A DNA stretch of 64,000 bases from the NCBI RefSeq assembly GCF_016307205.1, contig NZ_JAEIJD010000003.1:1-64000 (forward strand), read 5' to 3'. The stretch comes from Pontibaca salina. Lineage in GTDB: Bacteria > Pseudomonadota > Alphaproteobacteria > Rhodobacterales > Rhodobacteraceae. The stretch's first letter is position 1; each line of letters starts with the position of its first letter. A program made the position numbers and the translations under genes. Of the stretch, positions 44,963-55,488 are shown piece after piece. The notes beneath the pieces are model-generated. The model worked only from the letters and a program-made list of their open reading frames with translations. It was not told where the DNA came from and did no database searches.

Positions 44963-45682
44963 ATGGACGATCTGGACCCGTTCACTGCGCGCCGCAAACA
45001 GGCAACTGCGGCCCGTCCACTGCTGGGACTGACGGTCCTTGTGGTTGAGGACAGCCGATTTACCTGCGATGCTATCCGCCTGTTATGCTTGCGCAGCGGC
45101 GCACGGATCCGCCGCGCCGATTGTCTCGCCGCGGCGCGCCGACATCTCAAGACCTATCGTCCCTCGGTCATTATCGTCGATCTGGGGCTGCCGGATGGCT
45201 CTGGGTTGGACCTGATTTCGCAATTGCACCGCGCTGTGCCGCGGATTGGCGTGATTATCGGTATGTCCGGCGACGATCTTTCCGAAAACGCGGTATTGGC
45301 GGCGGGGGCAAACGAATTTCTGCCCAAGCCGATCACCTCTCTGTCCACTTTCCAGAACCTCATCCTGTCGCACTTGCCTTATGATCGGCAGCCACCCGGC
45401 TTGCGGCTGGTGTGCAATCGCCACGTGCATCCGGATCCGCTGGCCTATCAGGACGATATGGCGCAGATGGCGGAATTGCTGTGTGATCGCAGTGAAAGCC
45501 AGATGATCGACTACGTCGCACAATTTGTCCGCGGCGTCGCCCAAAGCGCCGAGGATACGGTTCTGGCGCAGGCGGCCGCCGATCTGGCCAGCGCCCGCGC
45601 AAAAGGTGCGCCCTATATCTCGGCCGCGGCACGGGTGGCGGCGCTGATCCAGCAGCGGTTGCAAAAGAAACGGGCGATCTGA
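44963..45682 (+). CDS. Orphan receiver-domain protein with a C-terminal helical domain
   Basis: 239 aa, with AAAAGGAAACG before the ATG. Residues ~22-140 are a response-regulator receiver: VLVVEDSRFTCDA, phospho-acceptor Asp in IIVDLGLPDGSG, and FLPKPI with the conserved Lys; the usual Thr/Ser is Ser in GMSGDD. Residues ~165-239 are predicted helical (MAELLCDRSESQMIDYVAQF, ALIQQRLQKKRAI), with no DNA-binding or enzymatic motif. The helical part may be an Hpt-like or protein-interaction module. No histidine kinase is nearby. Confidence 0.85.
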   Translation: MDDLDPFTARRKQATAARPLLGLTVLVVEDSRFTCDAIRLLCLRSGARIRRADCLAAARRHLKTYRPSVIIVDLGLPDGSGLDLISQLHRAVPRIGVIIGMSGDDLSENAVLAAGANEFLPKPITSLSTFQNLILSHLPYDRQPPGLRLVCNRHVHPDPLAYQDDMAQMAELLCDRSESQMIDYVAQFVRGVAQSAEDTVLAQAAADLASARAKGAPYISAAARVAALIQQRLQKKRAI

Positions 45683-45683
45683 C

Positions 45684-45791
45684 GTGCTGAAACTATTTTT
45701 CCTATCGCTTGTCAGTCTTGCCGTCGTTCTCTATCCGCGGGCGTACAGGGCGGCGCGCCGGACCCGCCGAAAACGCGGGCCTGAAGCTTAA
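45684..45791 (+). CDS. Possible 35-aa membrane micropeptide
   Basis: A GTG at 45684, one base after the receiver gene stop, opens a 35-codon frame: VLKLFFLSLVSLAVVLYPRA followed by YRAARRTRRKRGPEA. It is one hydrophobic helix followed by a strongly basic tail, a pattern unlikely by chance in this GC-rich setting, but there is no clear ribosome site. It would depend on translational coupling to the receiver gene. Its last 4 bases overlap the convergent GNAT gene. Confidence 0.35.
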   Translation: MLKLFFLSLVSLAVVLYPRAYRAARRTRRKRGPEA

Positions 45792-46510
45792 ATCAGTGGA
45801 TCAGATGACACCCGCGCCGGTGCTGTCAGATCGCGTAACGCGATGATCTGATGCCCCTTATCGTCGAAGTTTGACGGCTCCAGCCATTGCCGAAAGGCTG
45901 TGCGCAAGATGGGCCAGTCGCAGTCGATCACGGCAAACCACGCGGTGTCGCGGTTGCGTCCCTTTACGACCATGGCTTGTCGGAATACGCCCTCGTAACT
46001 GAACCCCAAACGCTGCGCGGCCCGGCGCGATGCTATGTTCAGGGCATCGCACTTCCACTCATACCGGCGATACCCGGCATCAAAGGCCCAGCCCATCATC
46101 AGTGCCATTGCCTCGGTGGCGGCGCGCGTCTGCTGCAGGATCGGGGCGTAATTGATATGACCGACCTCAATTACCCCGGCGGCGGGCTTTATCCTGAGAT
46201 AACTCGCCACCCCACCGACCTGATCCGTTTCCAGTTTGCGCACCGCGAAGAACACAGTATCGGCGCCGGCAACCGCCTGCTCCATCCAATCGCGATAGCT
46301 GTCGAAACCGGCGAAAGGGCCGTAGGCCATGTAATCCCACAGCGCCTCATGCCCTTTGTAAGCGTCATACAACGCCCTCGCATGCTGGTCCGGCGACAGG
46401 GGTTCCAGACGCACATACTGCCCCTGTAGCATAGCTGCCGCAGGCCACGGCGGCGGAGTCCAGCCGCGCACCACAGCGCCCAAACGCCGGTCAGACGAGT
46501 CAGCTTTCAT
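45788..46510 (-). CDS. GNAT-family acetyltransferase, RimJ/RimL type
   Basis: 240 aa from the ATG at 46510 (MKADSSDRRLGAVVRGW). RimJ/RimL-like features are GQYVRLEPLSPDQHARALYD, YLRIKPAAGVIEVGHINYAP, and CDALNIASRRAAQRLGFSYE followed by GVFRQAMVVKGRNRDTAWFA. It may acetylate a protein N-terminus or an amino compound. It lies downstream of aspS with a hairpin between them. Confidence 0.88.
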   Translation of the reverse strand: MKADSSDRRLGAVVRGWTPPPWPAAAMLQGQYVRLEPLSPDQHARALYDAYKGHEALWDYMAYGPFAGFDSYRDWMEQAVAGADTVFFAVRKLETDQVGGVASYLRIKPAAGVIEVGHINYAPILQQTRAATEAMALMMGWAFDAGYRRYEWKCDALNIASRRAAQRLGFSYEGVFRQAMVVKGRNRDTAWFAVIDCDWPILRTAFRQWLEPSNFDDKGHQIIALRDLTAPARVSSDPLI

Positions 46511-46532
46511 GCGACCGCTTTTAACCGCAAGA

Positions 46533-46559
46533 CCGGGTTCCGCCAAGCGGAGAACCCGG
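46533..46559 (-). terminator. Hairpin between aspS and the GNAT gene
   Basis: On the minus strand CCGGGT-tc-TCCGC-ttg-GCGGA-ACCCGG forms an 11-bp stem with a 2-nt bulge and a 3-nt loop, 18 nt after the aspS stop. It is followed by TCTTGCGGTT, a poor T-tract. It could attenuate read-through from aspS. Confidence 0.45.
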
Positions 46560-46576
46560 CGCGGTCAGCCGCGGCC

Positions 46577-48352
46577 CTAATCCTGAGGAATCACCCGCAG
46601 GCCCAGCTCCATCAATTGATCCGGTTCTGGCTCCGACGGAGCATTCATCATCAGATCCTCGCCGCGCTGGTTCATCGGGAACATAATGACCTCGCGGATA
46701 TTCGCCTCATCCGCCAACAACATCACGATCCGATCGATGCCTGCCGCACACCCGCCATGGGGCGGCGCGCCGTATTGAAACGCGTTGACCATGCCGCCAA
46801 AACGTTTGCGCACCTCGTCCGGCTCGTACCCGGCGATCTCGAACGCTTTGAACATGATCTCGGGCTTGTGATTGCGGATCGCACCGCTGACCAACTCATA
46901 GCCGTTACAGGACAGGTCATATTGATAGCCAAGCACATCAAGCGGATCACCTTCCAGCGCTTCCATGCCGCCCTGTGGCATGGAAAATGGGTTGTGCTCG
47001 AAATCAATCTGACCGGTCTCCTCGTCCCGCGCATAGATCGGGAAATCGACGATCCACGCAAAGGCAAAGCGATCCTGTTCGGTAAGGCCCAGTTCATCGC
47101 CAATCTCGACCCGCGCGCGTCCGGCCACCGCCTCGAAATCAGACGGTTTGCCACCCAGGAAAAAGGCCGCGTCGCCCGTGCCAAGGCCCAGTTGCTGGCG
47201 GATCGCCTCGGTGCGCTCGGGGCCGATGTTACGGGCTAGCGGGCCTGCTGCTTCCATACCGTTTTCGCCCTCGCGCCAAAAGATGTAGCCCATTCCCGGC
47301 AGCCCTTCTTTTTGGGCAAAGGCGTTCATCCGGTCGCAGAACCGGCGCGACCCGCCACCGGGAGCAGGAATCGCGCGGATTTCAGTTCCGGGCTGCTCTA
47401 GCAGCTTGGCAAAGATGGCAAAGCCGCCGCCCGCAAAATGGTCGCTGACGATCTGCATCTTGATCGGGTTGCGCAGATCGGGTTTGTCGGTGCCATACCA
47501 CAGCGCTGCATCGGCATAGGAAATCTGCGGCCAATCCTGATCAACAGCGCGGTTATTGCCGAATTCCTCGAACACGCCGGCAATCACCGGCTGGATCGTA
47601 TCGAAAACATCCTGCTGGGTGACAAAGGACATCTCCATGTCCAGTTGATAGAAATCGGTGGGCGAGCGGTCGGCGCGCGGGTCTTCATCGCGGAAACAGG
47701 GCGCAATCTGGAAGTATTTGTCGAATCCGCTGACCATGATCAGTTGCTTGAACTGCTGCGGTGCTTGCGGCAGCGCATAGAATTTGCCCGGATGCAGGCG
47801 CGACGGCACCAGAAAATCACGCGCCCCTTCGGGGCTGGACGCGGTGATGATCGGCGTCTGAAATTCGCGAAAACCGGCGTCCCACATGCGTCGCCGCATA
47901 GACGCCACAACATCGCTGCGCAATGTGATATTGGCCTGCATCGCCTCGCGCCGCAGGTCCAGATAGCGATAGCGCAGGCGGGTCTCTTCAGGATATTCCT
48001 GATCGCCAAAGACGATCAACGGCAGTTCCTTGGCCGCGCCCAGTACTTCGATATCGCGGATATAAACCTCGATCTCGCCGGTCGGCAGTCTGGGGTTGAC
48101 CAGACTTTCGTCGCGCGCCCTGACTTCGCCATCGATGCGAACACACCATTCGCTGCGCAGCTTCTCGACCTGATCAAAAACCGGGCTGTCACCATCGCAC
48201 AGCACCTGTGTCAAGCCGTAATGGTCGCGCAGATCGATGAACAGCACACCGCCGTGGTCGCGCACACGGTGCACCCAGCCGGACAGGCGGACAGTATCTC
48301 CGACATTTGCGGCGGTCAGATCGGCGCAGGTATGGCTGCGATAGGCGTGCAT
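46577..48352 (-). CDS. aspS: Aspartyl-tRNA synthetase
   Basis: 591 aa from the ATG at 48352 ([20 protein letters not shown]), with GAAGGGAC 8 nt upstream. It has an N-terminal anticodon-binding OB domain ([20 protein letters not shown]), motif 2 ([20 protein letters not shown]), a bacterial GAD insertion in the middle, and motif 3 ([15 protein letters not shown]). Many alphaproteobacterial enzymes of this type are non-discriminating; gatCAB is not in the window, so this cannot be judged here. It is divergent from the cyclopropane synthase gene. Confidence 0.96.
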   Translation of the reverse strand: MHAYRSHTCADLTAANVGDTVRLSGWVHRVRDHGGVLFIDLRDHYGLTQVLCDGDSPVFDQVEKLRSEWCVRIDGEVRARDESLVNPRLPTGEIEVYIRDIEVLGAAKELPLIVFGDQEYPEETRLRYRYLDLRREAMQANITLRSDVVASMRRRMWDAGFREFQTPIITASSPEGARDFLVPSRLHPGKFYALPQAPQQFKQLIMVSGFDKYFQIAPCFRDEDPRADRSPTDFYQLDMEMSFVTQQDVFDTIQPVIAGVFEEFGNNRAVDQDWPQISYADAALWYGTDKPDLRNPIKMQIVSDHFAGGGFAIFAKLLEQPGTEIRAIPAPGGGSRRFCDRMNAFAQKEGLPGMGYIFWREGENGMEAAGPLARNIGPERTEAIRQQLGLGTGDAAFFLGGKPSDFEAVAGRARVEIGDELGLTEQDRFAFAWIVDFPIYARDEETGQIDFEHNPFSMPQGGMEALEGDPLDVLGYQYDLSCNGYELVSGAIRNHKPEIMFKAFEIAGYEPDEVRKRFGGMVNAFQYGAPPHGGCAAGIDRIVMLLADEANIREVIMFPMNQRGEDLMMNAPSEPEPDQLMELGLRVIPQD

Positions 48353-48539
48353 GTTTGATGTCCCTTCGGGCGGAATTACGTGGCGCCGATACACCTTGCC
48401 GTGGGCACAAAGTCAAGGGCCGCACAGAAATCGCCCCCATCAACAACAGGGTTCCATTTTGCGGATATTGGCCTAAGGTACTTTAGGCGCAATGTTATTG
48501 CCGCGCCGGGTGAGGGGTAAACAATAGACAGGTGCAGTG

Positions 48540-49766
48540 ATGTGGCAAACCATTTTCGATAGAATGGCTTCCCGCTTGATTCAATCCGGCAGATTGACTG
48601 TCACGATGCCTTCGGGAGCGCGCCAAATTTATGGACCGGGGGGAGCAATCGAGGTTGAAGTCGCCATCCGGGATGACGCCACTCTGCGCGCGCTATGTCT
48701 TAGCCCCGAACTCGCCCTTGGCGAGGGCTATATGGATCAACGCATCACCGTAGCAGACGATGATATCGAGGGGTTGCTGCGCCTATTGCTTGCCAACCTG
48801 ACCGACGACTTCGCGCCGCTATGGGTGCGCAGCGCCGAACGGATACGCTATTGTCTGCGCCATCTGCTGATGCGCAATACCACGAAAAGCGCCCGCGCCA
48901 ATGTGATGCATCACTATGATATTTCCGACGATCTCTATCGGCTGTTTCTCGACGACGACATGCAATACAGTTGCGCCTATTTCAAACAGCCCGGCATGAG
49001 CCTTGATGCGGCGCAAGAAGCGAAAAAGGCGCATATTGCCGCCAAACTGTGCTTAGAGCCGGGCATGCGGGTGCTGGATATCGGCTGCGGCTGGGGCGGC
49101 ATGGCGCTAACGCTGGCCCGCGATCACGGCGCACGAGTGACCGGCGTGACCCTGTCGCAGAACCAGCTTGCCACTGCCCGCGCCCGTGCGTTCGAACAAG
49201 GGCTGCAGGACCAGGTTGAATTTCGCCTAACGGATTATCGCGAACTTGACGAGGATTTTGACCGCATCGTGTCGGTGGGCATGTTGGAGCATGTCGGGGC
49301 GCCGCATTACCCGCAATACTTCAACCAGGTTGCGCATCTTCTGGCTCCGGACGGGGTGGCGCTTATCCATACGATCGGACGTTACGCACCACCGACCGTG
49401 CCTTCCGCCTGGATCGACCGGTATATCTTTCCGGGGGGCTATATACCCTCCCTGTCGGAACTGGCGGTGCCGGTCGAGAAAGCCGGGCTCTGGCATCTGG
49501 ATATCGAGATCCTGCGCCTGCATTACGCCGTTACCCTGCGCCATTGGCTGACACGCTTTGACGCGCAGCGCGCTCAGGTGCAGAAGATGTATGACGAGCG
49601 GTTCATCCGCATGTGGCGCTTCTACCTCATTAGCTGCATGATGACCTTCGAGGTCGGCAAGCTGGGGGTATTCCAATTGCAGCTCGGACATCAACGCGAC
49701 GCTGTGCCGCTGACGCGCGACTATCTATACCACCTTGATTCCAGCGCGCGCGCCGTCGCGGAATAG
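48540..49766 (+). CDS. cfa: Cyclopropane-fatty-acyl-phospholipid synthase family methyltransferase
   Basis: 408 aa from the ATG at 48540 (a GTG one codon earlier is possible). The SAM site is [20 protein letters not shown], and [47 protein letters not shown] and the Cys-free C-terminal [20 protein letters not shown] mark the family. It adds a methylene group across the double bond of phospholipid acyl chains. Several paralogues exist in alphaproteobacteria, so true cyclopropane synthase activity is likely but not certain. Confidence 0.88.
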   Translation: MWQTIFDRMASRLIQSGRLTVTMPSGARQIYGPGGAIEVEVAIRDDATLRALCLSPELALGEGYMDQRITVADDDIEGLLRLLLANLTDDFAPLWVRSAERIRYCLRHLLMRNTTKSARANVMHHYDISDDLYRLFLDDDMQYSCAYFKQPGMSLDAAQEAKKAHIAAKLCLEPGMRVLDIGCGWGGMALTLARDHGARVTGVTLSQNQLATARARAFEQGLQDQVEFRLTDYRELDEDFDRIVSVGMLEHVGAPHYPQYFNQVAHLLAPDGVALIHTIGRYAPPTVPSAWIDRYIFPGGYIPSLSELAVPVEKAGLWHLDIEILRLHYAVTLRHWLTRFDAQRAQVQKMYDERFIRMWRFYLISCMMTFEVGKLGVFQLQLGHQRDAVPLTRDYLYHLDSSARAVAE

Positions 49767-49984
49767 TCTCCCCTTGCTGGATCCACGCGGCAGGCAATCC
49801 TTGCCGCTGCCTTGGAAGAGCCTCGCTTTCGGCGAAAAGGGGATGTCAGGCTTTTTCCAGCCCTCAGGCAAGGGAAAGTGTGAAGACAATGGATGCGCCC
49901 CCTTGCACCCGTTCGTACCATGCCTATAACGCAGCCAGTTTGGGCGCATTCGGGGCGCCCGCCTGCAGAAAAGGGGGCCACGCC
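49767..49984. other. Intergenic region before carB
   Basis: 218 nt with no convincing gene. An in-frame extension of carB to 49880 lacks a ribosome site. A few short GC-rich hairpins are present (for example around 49789-49812) but no clear terminator for cfa or promoter for carB was found. Confidence 0.4.
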
Positions 49985-52900
49985 ATGCCGAAGAGAACCG
50001 ACATTTCGTCGATCATGATCATCGGGGCGGGGCCGATCATAATCGGGCAGGCCTGCGAATTTGACTACTCTGGCGCACAGGCCTGCAAGGCCCTGCGCGA
50101 AGAGGGGTATCGGGTGGTTCTGGTGAACTCGAACCCGGCCACGATCATGACCGACCCGGAACTGGCCGACGCCACCTATATCGAGCCGATCACCCCCGAA
50201 GTCGTCGCCAAAATTATCGAGAAGGAACGGCCCGACGCGCTGTTGCCGACAATGGGCGGGCAGACCGGGCTGAACACCGCACTTGCGCTCGAAGAAATGG
50301 GTGTCCTTGCCAAATATGGCGTTGAGATGATCGGCGCGCGGCGCGAGGCCATCGAGATGGCCGAGGACCGCAAACTTTTCCGCGAGGCAATGGACCGCCT
50401 GGGCATCGAGAACCCCAAGGCGACCATCGTCACCGCGCCGATGGCCCCGAACGGCAAAAGAGATCTGACCGCCGGCGTCGCGTTGGCGATGGAAGCACTG
50501 GAAGAGATCGGCCTGCCGGCGATTATCCGTCCCGCCTTCACTTTGGGCGGCACCGGTGGCGGCGTCGCCTATAACCGCGACGACTACGAACATTTCTGCC
50601 GGTCGGGCATGGATGCCAGCCCGATGGGCCAGATATTGATCGACGAAAGCCTATTGGGCTGGAAAGAGTACGAGATGGAGGTCGTGCGCGACAAAGCCGA
50701 CAATGCCATCATCGTCTGCTCGATCGAAAACATCGACCCGATGGGCGTGCATACCGGCGATTCCATCACCGTGGCCCCGGCGCTGACCTTATCCGACAAA
50801 GAATACCAGATCATGCGCAACGGTTCGATCGCCGTTCTGCGCGAGATCGGGGTCGAGACCGGCGGCTCCAACGTGCAATGGGCCGTTAATCCCCAAGACG
50901 GCCGCATGGTGGTGATCGAGATGAACCCGCGGGTCAGCCGCTCGTCGGCGCTGGCCTCCAAGGCCACCGGCTTTCCCATCGCCAAGATCGCCGCGAAACT
51001 GGCGGTGGGCTACACGCTGGACGAACTGGACAATGACATCACCAAGGTGACGCCCGCCAGTTTCGAGCCGTCGATAGACTATATTGTCACCAAGATCCCG
51101 AAATTCGCCTTCGAAAAATTCCCCGGCTCAAAGGTCGAGCTGAGCACCGCGATGAAATCCGTAGGCGAAGCGATGGCGATCGGGCGCACCATCCACGAAT
51201 CGCTGCAAAAGGCGCTGGCATCGATGGAATCCGGTTTGTCCGGCTTTGATGAGGTCGAGATTCCCGGCGCGCCCGACCGGGCCGCCATTGTCAAAGCGCT
51301 TGCCGCTCAGACCCCGGACCGTATGCGCACCATTGCACAGGCCATGCGGCACGGTCTGAGCGATGATGAGATTCACGCTGTCACGATGTTCGATCCATGG
51401 TTCCTTGCCCGGATCCGTGAAATCGTCGAGGCTGAAGAGCGCATCAGGGCCAATGGATTGCCGCGGGATGAACATGGCATTCGCGCGCTCAAGATGATGG
51501 GCTTTACTGATGCGCGACTGGCTGACCTTACCGGCGATTCGGAGGGCAACATCCGCCGCGCGCGGCACGATCTGGGCGTGGTCGCCGCCTTCAAGCGGAT
51601 CGACACCTGCGCTGGCGAATTCGAGGCCCAGACACCCTATATGTATTCCACTTACGAAGCTCCAATGATGGGCCACGTGGAATGTGAGGCGCGCCCCACC
51701 GACCGCAAGAAAGTCGTGATCCTGGGCGGTGGCCCGAATCGAATCGGACAGGGAATTGAATTCGATTATTGCTGTTGCCACGCCTGTTTCGCGCTGACCG
51801 ACGTCGGCTATGAAACGATCATGATCAACTGCAACCCCGAGACCGTGAGCACCGATTACGACACCTCGGACCGGCTGTATTTCGAACCGTTGACCTTTGA
51901 ACATGTGATGGAAATCCTGCGCGTCGAGCAGGAGAGCGGCACCCTGCACGGCGTCATCGTGCAATTCGGCGGCCAAACCCCGCTGAAGCTGGCCAACGCG
52001 CTGGAAGAAGAGGGCATTCCGATCCTCGGCACCACCCCCGATATGATCGATCTGGCTGAGGATCGCGAGCGGTTTCAGCAGCTTGTGCAGGAGTTGGGAC
52101 TGAAACAGCCGCGCAACGGCATCGCCTCGACCGACCAGCAAGCGTTCGAGATCGCCAAGACGCTGGGCTTTCCTTTGGTGATCCGTCCGTCCTATGTACT
52201 CGGCGGTCGCGCCATGGAGATCGTCCGCGATCAGGCGCATCTGGAGCGGTATATCGATGAGGCTGTGGTGGTTTCCGGCGACAGTCCCGTGCTTCTGGAC
52301 AGCTATCTGTCGGGCGCGGTCGAACTGGATGTGGATGCGATCAGCGACGGCACCGATGTGCATGTGGCGGGCATCATGCAACACATTGAAGAGGCTGGCG
52401 TCCACTCTGGTGACAGTGCCTGCTCGCTGCCGCCCCATTCGCTGGACAGCGCCATCATCGAAGAAGTTGAGGAACAGACCCGCGCCCTTGCCAAGGCGCT
52501 GAATGTGGTCGGATTGATGAACATCCAGTTCGCGGTGAAGGACGGCGAGATCTACCTGATCGAAGTGAACCCGCGCGCCAGCCGTACCGTGCCCTTCGTC
52601 GCCAAGGCCACCGACAGCGCGATTGCGGCGATTGCCGCGCGGGTGATGGCGGGCGAGAAACTGGCCAACTTCCCGCAGCGCCCGCGCTACGAGAGCTCGA
52701 CGGATTACGACTCACCGCGGCCAGTGGCCGACCCGATGACGCTGGCCGATCCGAACGTGCCGTGGTTCTCGGTCAAAGAGGCAGTCCTGCCTTTCGCACG
52801 CTTCCCCGGCGTCGATACCATCCTCGGCCCGGAAATGCGCTCGACCGGCGAGGTCATGGGCTGGGATCGCGACTTCCCGCGCGCCTTCCTCAAGGCGCAA

Positions 52901-53317
52901 ATGGGTGCGGGCATGACACTCCCGGCGCAAGGGCGTGCCTTCATTTCGATCAAGGATAGCGATAAGACGGCAATGATGATCGAGGCCGCGACAATCCTGA
53001 CCGATCTCGGGTTCGAGTTGATCGCGACGCGCGGAACCCAGGGCTGGCTGGCGCAAAACGGGATCACCTGCGCTGTCGTCAACAAGGTTTATGAGGGGCG
53101 TCCCGATATCGTGGACATGCTCAAGGACGGGGCGATTCAACTGGTGATGAACTCGACCGAAGGCGCCCAGGCAGTCGAGGATTCGCGCGGTATCCGTTCG
53201 GTCGCACTCTATGGCAAGATCCCTTATTTCACCACCGCCGCAGGCAGCCATGCTGCCGCGCTTGCGATCAAAGCGCAGGCCGAAGGGGAAGTGGACGTCA
53301 AGCCCTTACAGGGCTAG
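49985..53317 (+). CDS. carB: Carbamoyl-phosphate synthase large subunit
   Basis: 1110 aa from the ATG at 49985 ([17 protein letters not shown]), with AAAAGGGGG upstream. It makes carbamoyl phosphate from bicarbonate, glutamine-derived ammonia and ATP for arginine and pyrimidine synthesis. Two tandem ATP-grasp halves are visible: [19 protein letters not shown] at the start and [19 protein letters not shown] near residue 577, with [19 protein letters not shown] and [10 protein letters not shown] in the second. The C-terminal MGS-type domain (residues ~960-1110) is the allosteric site. carA is not adjacent. Confidence 0.97.
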   Translation: MPKRTDISSIMIIGAGPIIIGQACEFDYSGAQACKALREEGYRVVLVNSNPATIMTDPELADATYIEPITPEVVAKIIEKERPDALLPTMGGQTGLNTALALEEMGVLAKYGVEMIGARREAIEMAEDRKLFREAMDRLGIENPKATIVTAPMAPNGKRDLTAGVALAMEALEEIGLPAIIRPAFTLGGTGGGVAYNRDDYEHFCRSGMDASPMGQILIDESLLGWKEYEMEVVRDKADNAIIVCSIENIDPMGVHTGDSITVAPALTLSDKEYQIMRNGSIAVLREIGVETGGSNVQWAVNPQDGRMVVIEMNPRVSRSSALASKATGFPIAKIAAKLAVGYTLDELDNDITKVTPASFEPSIDYIVTKIPKFAFEKFPGSKVELSTAMKSVGEAMAIGRTIHESLQKALASMESGLSGFDEVEIPGAPDRAAIVKALAAQTPDRMRTIAQAMRHGLSDDEIHAVTMFDPWFLARIREIVEAEERIRANGLPRDEHGIRALKMMGFTDARLADLTGDSEGNIRRARHDLGVVAAFKRIDTCAGEFEAQTPYMYSTYEAPMMGHVECEARPTDRKKVVILGGGPNRIGQGIEFDYCCCHACFALTDVGYETIMINCNPETVSTDYDTSDRLYFEPLTFEHVMEILRVEQESGTLHGVIVQFGGQTPLKLANALEEEGIPILGTTPDMIDLAEDRERFQQLVQELGLKQPRNGIASTDQQAFEIAKTLGFPLVIRPSYVLGGRAMEIVRDQAHLERYIDEAVVVSGDSPVLLDSYLSGAVELDVDAISDGTDVHVAGIMQHIEEAGVHSGDSACSLPPHSLDSAIIEEVEEQTRALAKALNVVGLMNIQFAVKDGEIYLIEVNPRASRTVPFVAKATDSAIAAIAARVMAGEKLANFPQRPRYESSTDYDSPRPVADPMTLADPNVPWFSVKEAVLPFARFPGVDTILGPEMRSTGEVMGWDRDFPRAFLKAQMGAGMTLPAQGRAFISIKDSDKTAMMIEAATILTDLGFELIATRGTQGWLAQNGITCAVVNKVYEGRPDIVDMLKDGAIQLVMNSTEGAQAVEDSRGIRSVALYGKIPYFTTAAGSHAAALAIKAQAEGEVDVKPLQG

Positions 53318-53324
53318 AGAAATT

Positions 53325-53349
53325 TGGCGGAGGCATGAGGCCTCCGCCA
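53325..53349. terminator. Bidirectional terminator between carB and the 2-hydroxyacid dehydrogenase
   Basis: A perfect 10-bp stem tggcggaggc / gcctccgcca (53325-53334 and 53340-53349) with a 5-nt loop lies between two converging stops, 7 nt after carB's. On the minus strand it is followed by AAATTT. It fits a shared terminator for both genes. Confidence 0.65.
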
Positions 53350-53355
53350 GTTACG

Positions 53356-54309
53356 TCAGTTCACCGGGTTGGGCAGGTCGCGCCCGGCAACAAAGGCGGC
53401 GACATTATCCAGCGCCATCTGGCCCATGTCGGTGCGCACGTCCAGCGCAGCCGTGCCCAGATGCGGCAGCAAGGTCGCATTATCAAGCGCGATCAGCGCC
53501 GCCGGTACTTTCGGTTCGTACTCATAGACATCCAGTCCGGCACCGCCGATTTTTCCGCCTTCCAGCGCGGCGATCAAGGCCGCTTCATCAACGATATCGC
53601 CCCGTGCGATGTTGATCAGATGCGCATGTGGTTGCATCGCCTCGAACACATCCGCACCGATCAGATGCCGGGTGTCGGCCCCGCCCGGCACCGAGATCAC
53701 CAGGAAATCGACCGCAGCTGCAAGTTCGGCCAGCGAACCGTCAAGTTCCGCCGGGAAGTCCAGCTCCTTCGGGCTGCGGCTGAAATAGCGCACATCCATG
53801 CCGAACCCGAAATGGCAGCGCCGTGCGATGGCCTGCCCGATCCGCCCCATGCCGACGATCCCGACCGTGCGGCCGGATGCATGCAAGCCCAACATCTGCG
53901 TCGGATGCCAGCCCTGCCATTCGCCGGTGCGCACCAGCCGCTCGCCCTCGGCGGCACGGCGCGCGCTCATCAGTATCAGGGTCATGGCAATATCGGCGGT
54001 AGCATCGGTCACCGCGCCGGGTGTATTGGTCACGCGGATTCCGGCAGCCTTGGCGGCGTTGACATCAATATGATTAAAGCCGACGCCAAAATTGGCCAGC
54101 AACCTGCAGCGGGGTTCCGCCACATCCGCAAACACCCCAGCATCGAAAATATCGCCAAGCGTGGGCAGAACCAGATCATAATCCCGCAACGCAGCGCGCA
54201 TCTCGTCGCCGCTCAGCGGTGTGGTTTCCTCGCGCAGGACCGCGTCGAATTCCTTGCGCGCGCGATCTATGACCGCATCAGGCATGGGCCGAGTTATAAA
54301 TAAACGCAT
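53356..54309 (-). CDS. D-2-hydroxyacid dehydrogenase (glyoxylate/hydroxypyruvate reductase type)
   Basis: 317 aa. The NAD-binding motif is GRTVGIVGMGRIGQAIARRC, and the catalytic triad is visible as Arg in LINIARGDIVDE, Glu in YEYEPKVPAAL and His in TLLPHLGTAALDV. N-terminal LLANFGVGFNHIDVNAAKAA is typical of the glycerate dehydrogenase/GyaR group. It reduces 2-oxo acids such as hydroxypyruvate or glyoxylate. It is followed upstream by the CsaA-like gene, whose stop overlaps its start region by one base. Confidence 0.92.
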   Translation of the reverse strand: MRLFITRPMPDAVIDRARKEFDAVLREETTPLSGDEMRAALRDYDLVLPTLGDIFDAGVFADVAEPRCRLLANFGVGFNHIDVNAAKAAGIRVTNTPGAVTDATADIAMTLILMSARRAAEGERLVRTGEWQGWHPTQMLGLHASGRTVGIVGMGRIGQAIARRCHFGFGMDVRYFSRSPKELDFPAELDGSLAELAAAVDFLVISVPGGADTRHLIGADVFEAMQPHAHLINIARGDIVDEAALIAALEGGKIGGAGLDVYEYEPKVPAALIALDNATLLPHLGTAALDVRTDMGQMALDNVAAFVAGRDLPNPVN

Positions 54310-54647
54310 CAGTGCATCCTTCCTCCAATTGGCACAGCTTCATCCGGGCCAATCAGAACGATTTCGCCCGACTCATCTGGCAGGCCTAGCACAAGCACCT
54401 CGGATTGAAACGGTCCGATCTGACGCGGCGGAAAATTGACCACCGCCAGCACCTGTTTGCCGACCAGCGCGTCGGGTTGATAATGGGTGGTGATCTGGGC
54501 CGATGACTTGCGTTCACCGATCTCCGCGCCGAAATCGATCCACAGCTTGAGCGCGGGCTTGCGCGCCTCGGGGAATGGCTCGGCGCGAATCACCTTGCCG
54601 ACCCTGACATCGACTTTCAGAAAATCGTCGAACGAAATGTTACTCAC
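54309..54647 (-). CDS. csaA: CsaA-like tRNA-binding domain protein
   Basis: 112 aa, a single tRNA-binding (EMAP/CsaA) OB fold: MSNISFDDFLKVDVRVGKVI, LWIDFGAEIGERKSSAQIT and QVLAVVNFPPRQIGPFQSEV. The LxxVDxRVGxV and the NFPPRQIG parts are the family signatures. CsaA binds tRNA and has been called an export chaperone in Bacillus; the role here is unproven. It overlaps proC by 8 nt. Confidence 0.9.
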   Translation of the reverse strand: MSNISFDDFLKVDVRVGKVIRAEPFPEARKPALKLWIDFGAEIGERKSSAQITTHYQPDALVGKQVLAVVNFPPRQIGPFQSEVLVLGLPDESGEIVLIGPDEAVPIGGRMH

Positions 54648-55455
54648 CGGACAACTCCTTGCTTCTTCTGGCCGCCGCTGCCACCGCCCGCTCCAAAAGC
54701 GGCGGAAAGCCGGTATCTGGGTCCATCAAAACCTCCAACGCGGCCTGCGTGGTGCCGTTGGGACTGGTGACATTGGCGCGCAATTGTCCGGGATCCTCCT
54801 CCGCTGCTTCGGCCAGGGCACCTGCACCCGCGACCGTGGCCTTGGCCAACTGCAGCGCCAACTCTTGCGACAAACCCTGTGCTTGCCCGGCTGCAGCCAG
54901 CGTTTCGATCAGGTGGAACACATAAGCCGGCCCCGAGCCGCTGATCGCGGTCACCGCATCCATCTGGCCCTCGCTCTGCAACCGCACCACTTGCCCCACC
55001 GCAGACAGCAGGCTTTCCGCCAGCGCCAATCCGCTTTCGCCGGTCTGCGCATTGCCGATGATCGCGGTGATCCCGCGCCCGATGGCGGCCGGCGTATTGG
55101 GCATGGCGCGCACGATCGGCGTACCCGGCCCCAAAAGCTTCTCATATGCGGCAATCGGCGTGCCCGCCGCCACCGAAACGAACAGGCTGCTACCACCGCC
55201 GAACCCGGCAATGGCGGGCAGCGCCTCGCCCATCAGCTGCGGTTTCACCGCCAGCAGCACAATGGCCGGATCAGGGGGCAGGTCGGCGTTCAGATGCACC
55301 CCCTGCCGTCGCAGCCACGCGGACGGGGCCGGGTCGATCACCCACACCGCCCCGGCGGGCAAACCGCGCTCCAGCCACCCCGCCAGCAGGGCCGAACCCA
55401 TCTTGCCGCAGCCCAGCAGCACCAGCCCACGCTGTGCAATCGCATCCATTTCCAT
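54640..55455 (-). CDS. proC: Pyrroline-5-carboxylate reductase
   Basis: 271 aa. It makes proline from pyrroline-5-carboxylate with NAD(P)H. The cofactor site is GLVLLGCGKMGSALLAGWLE, with VVLLAVKPQ-type IVLLAVKPQLMGEALPA and the conserved VRAMPNTPAAIGRGITAIIG, and the dimer-forming C-terminal domain DAVTAISGSGPAYVFHLIET plus LRANVTSPNGTTQAALEVL. It starts a run proC-CsaA-hydroxyacid dehydrogenase. Confidence 0.95.
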   Translation of the reverse strand: MEMDAIAQRGLVLLGCGKMGSALLAGWLERGLPAGAVWVIDPAPSAWLRRQGVHLNADLPPDPAIVLLAVKPQLMGEALPAIAGFGGGSSLFVSVAAGTPIAAYEKLLGPGTPIVRAMPNTPAAIGRGITAIIGNAQTGESGLALAESLLSAVGQVVRLQSEGQMDAVTAISGSGPAYVFHLIETLAAAGQAQGLSQELALQLAKATVAGAGALAEAAEEDPGQLRANVTSPNGTTQAALEVLMDPDTGFPPLLERAVAAAARRSKELSGE

Positions 55456-55488
55456 CTCATCCCTGCCTCAGCCAATATCGGCCACAGG

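Noticed and set aside
51128-52438. 436-codon open frame antisense to carB
   Set aside because: GC-rich codon bias of carB keeps the antisense frame open; the translation is rich in His/Arg/Gly with no domain.
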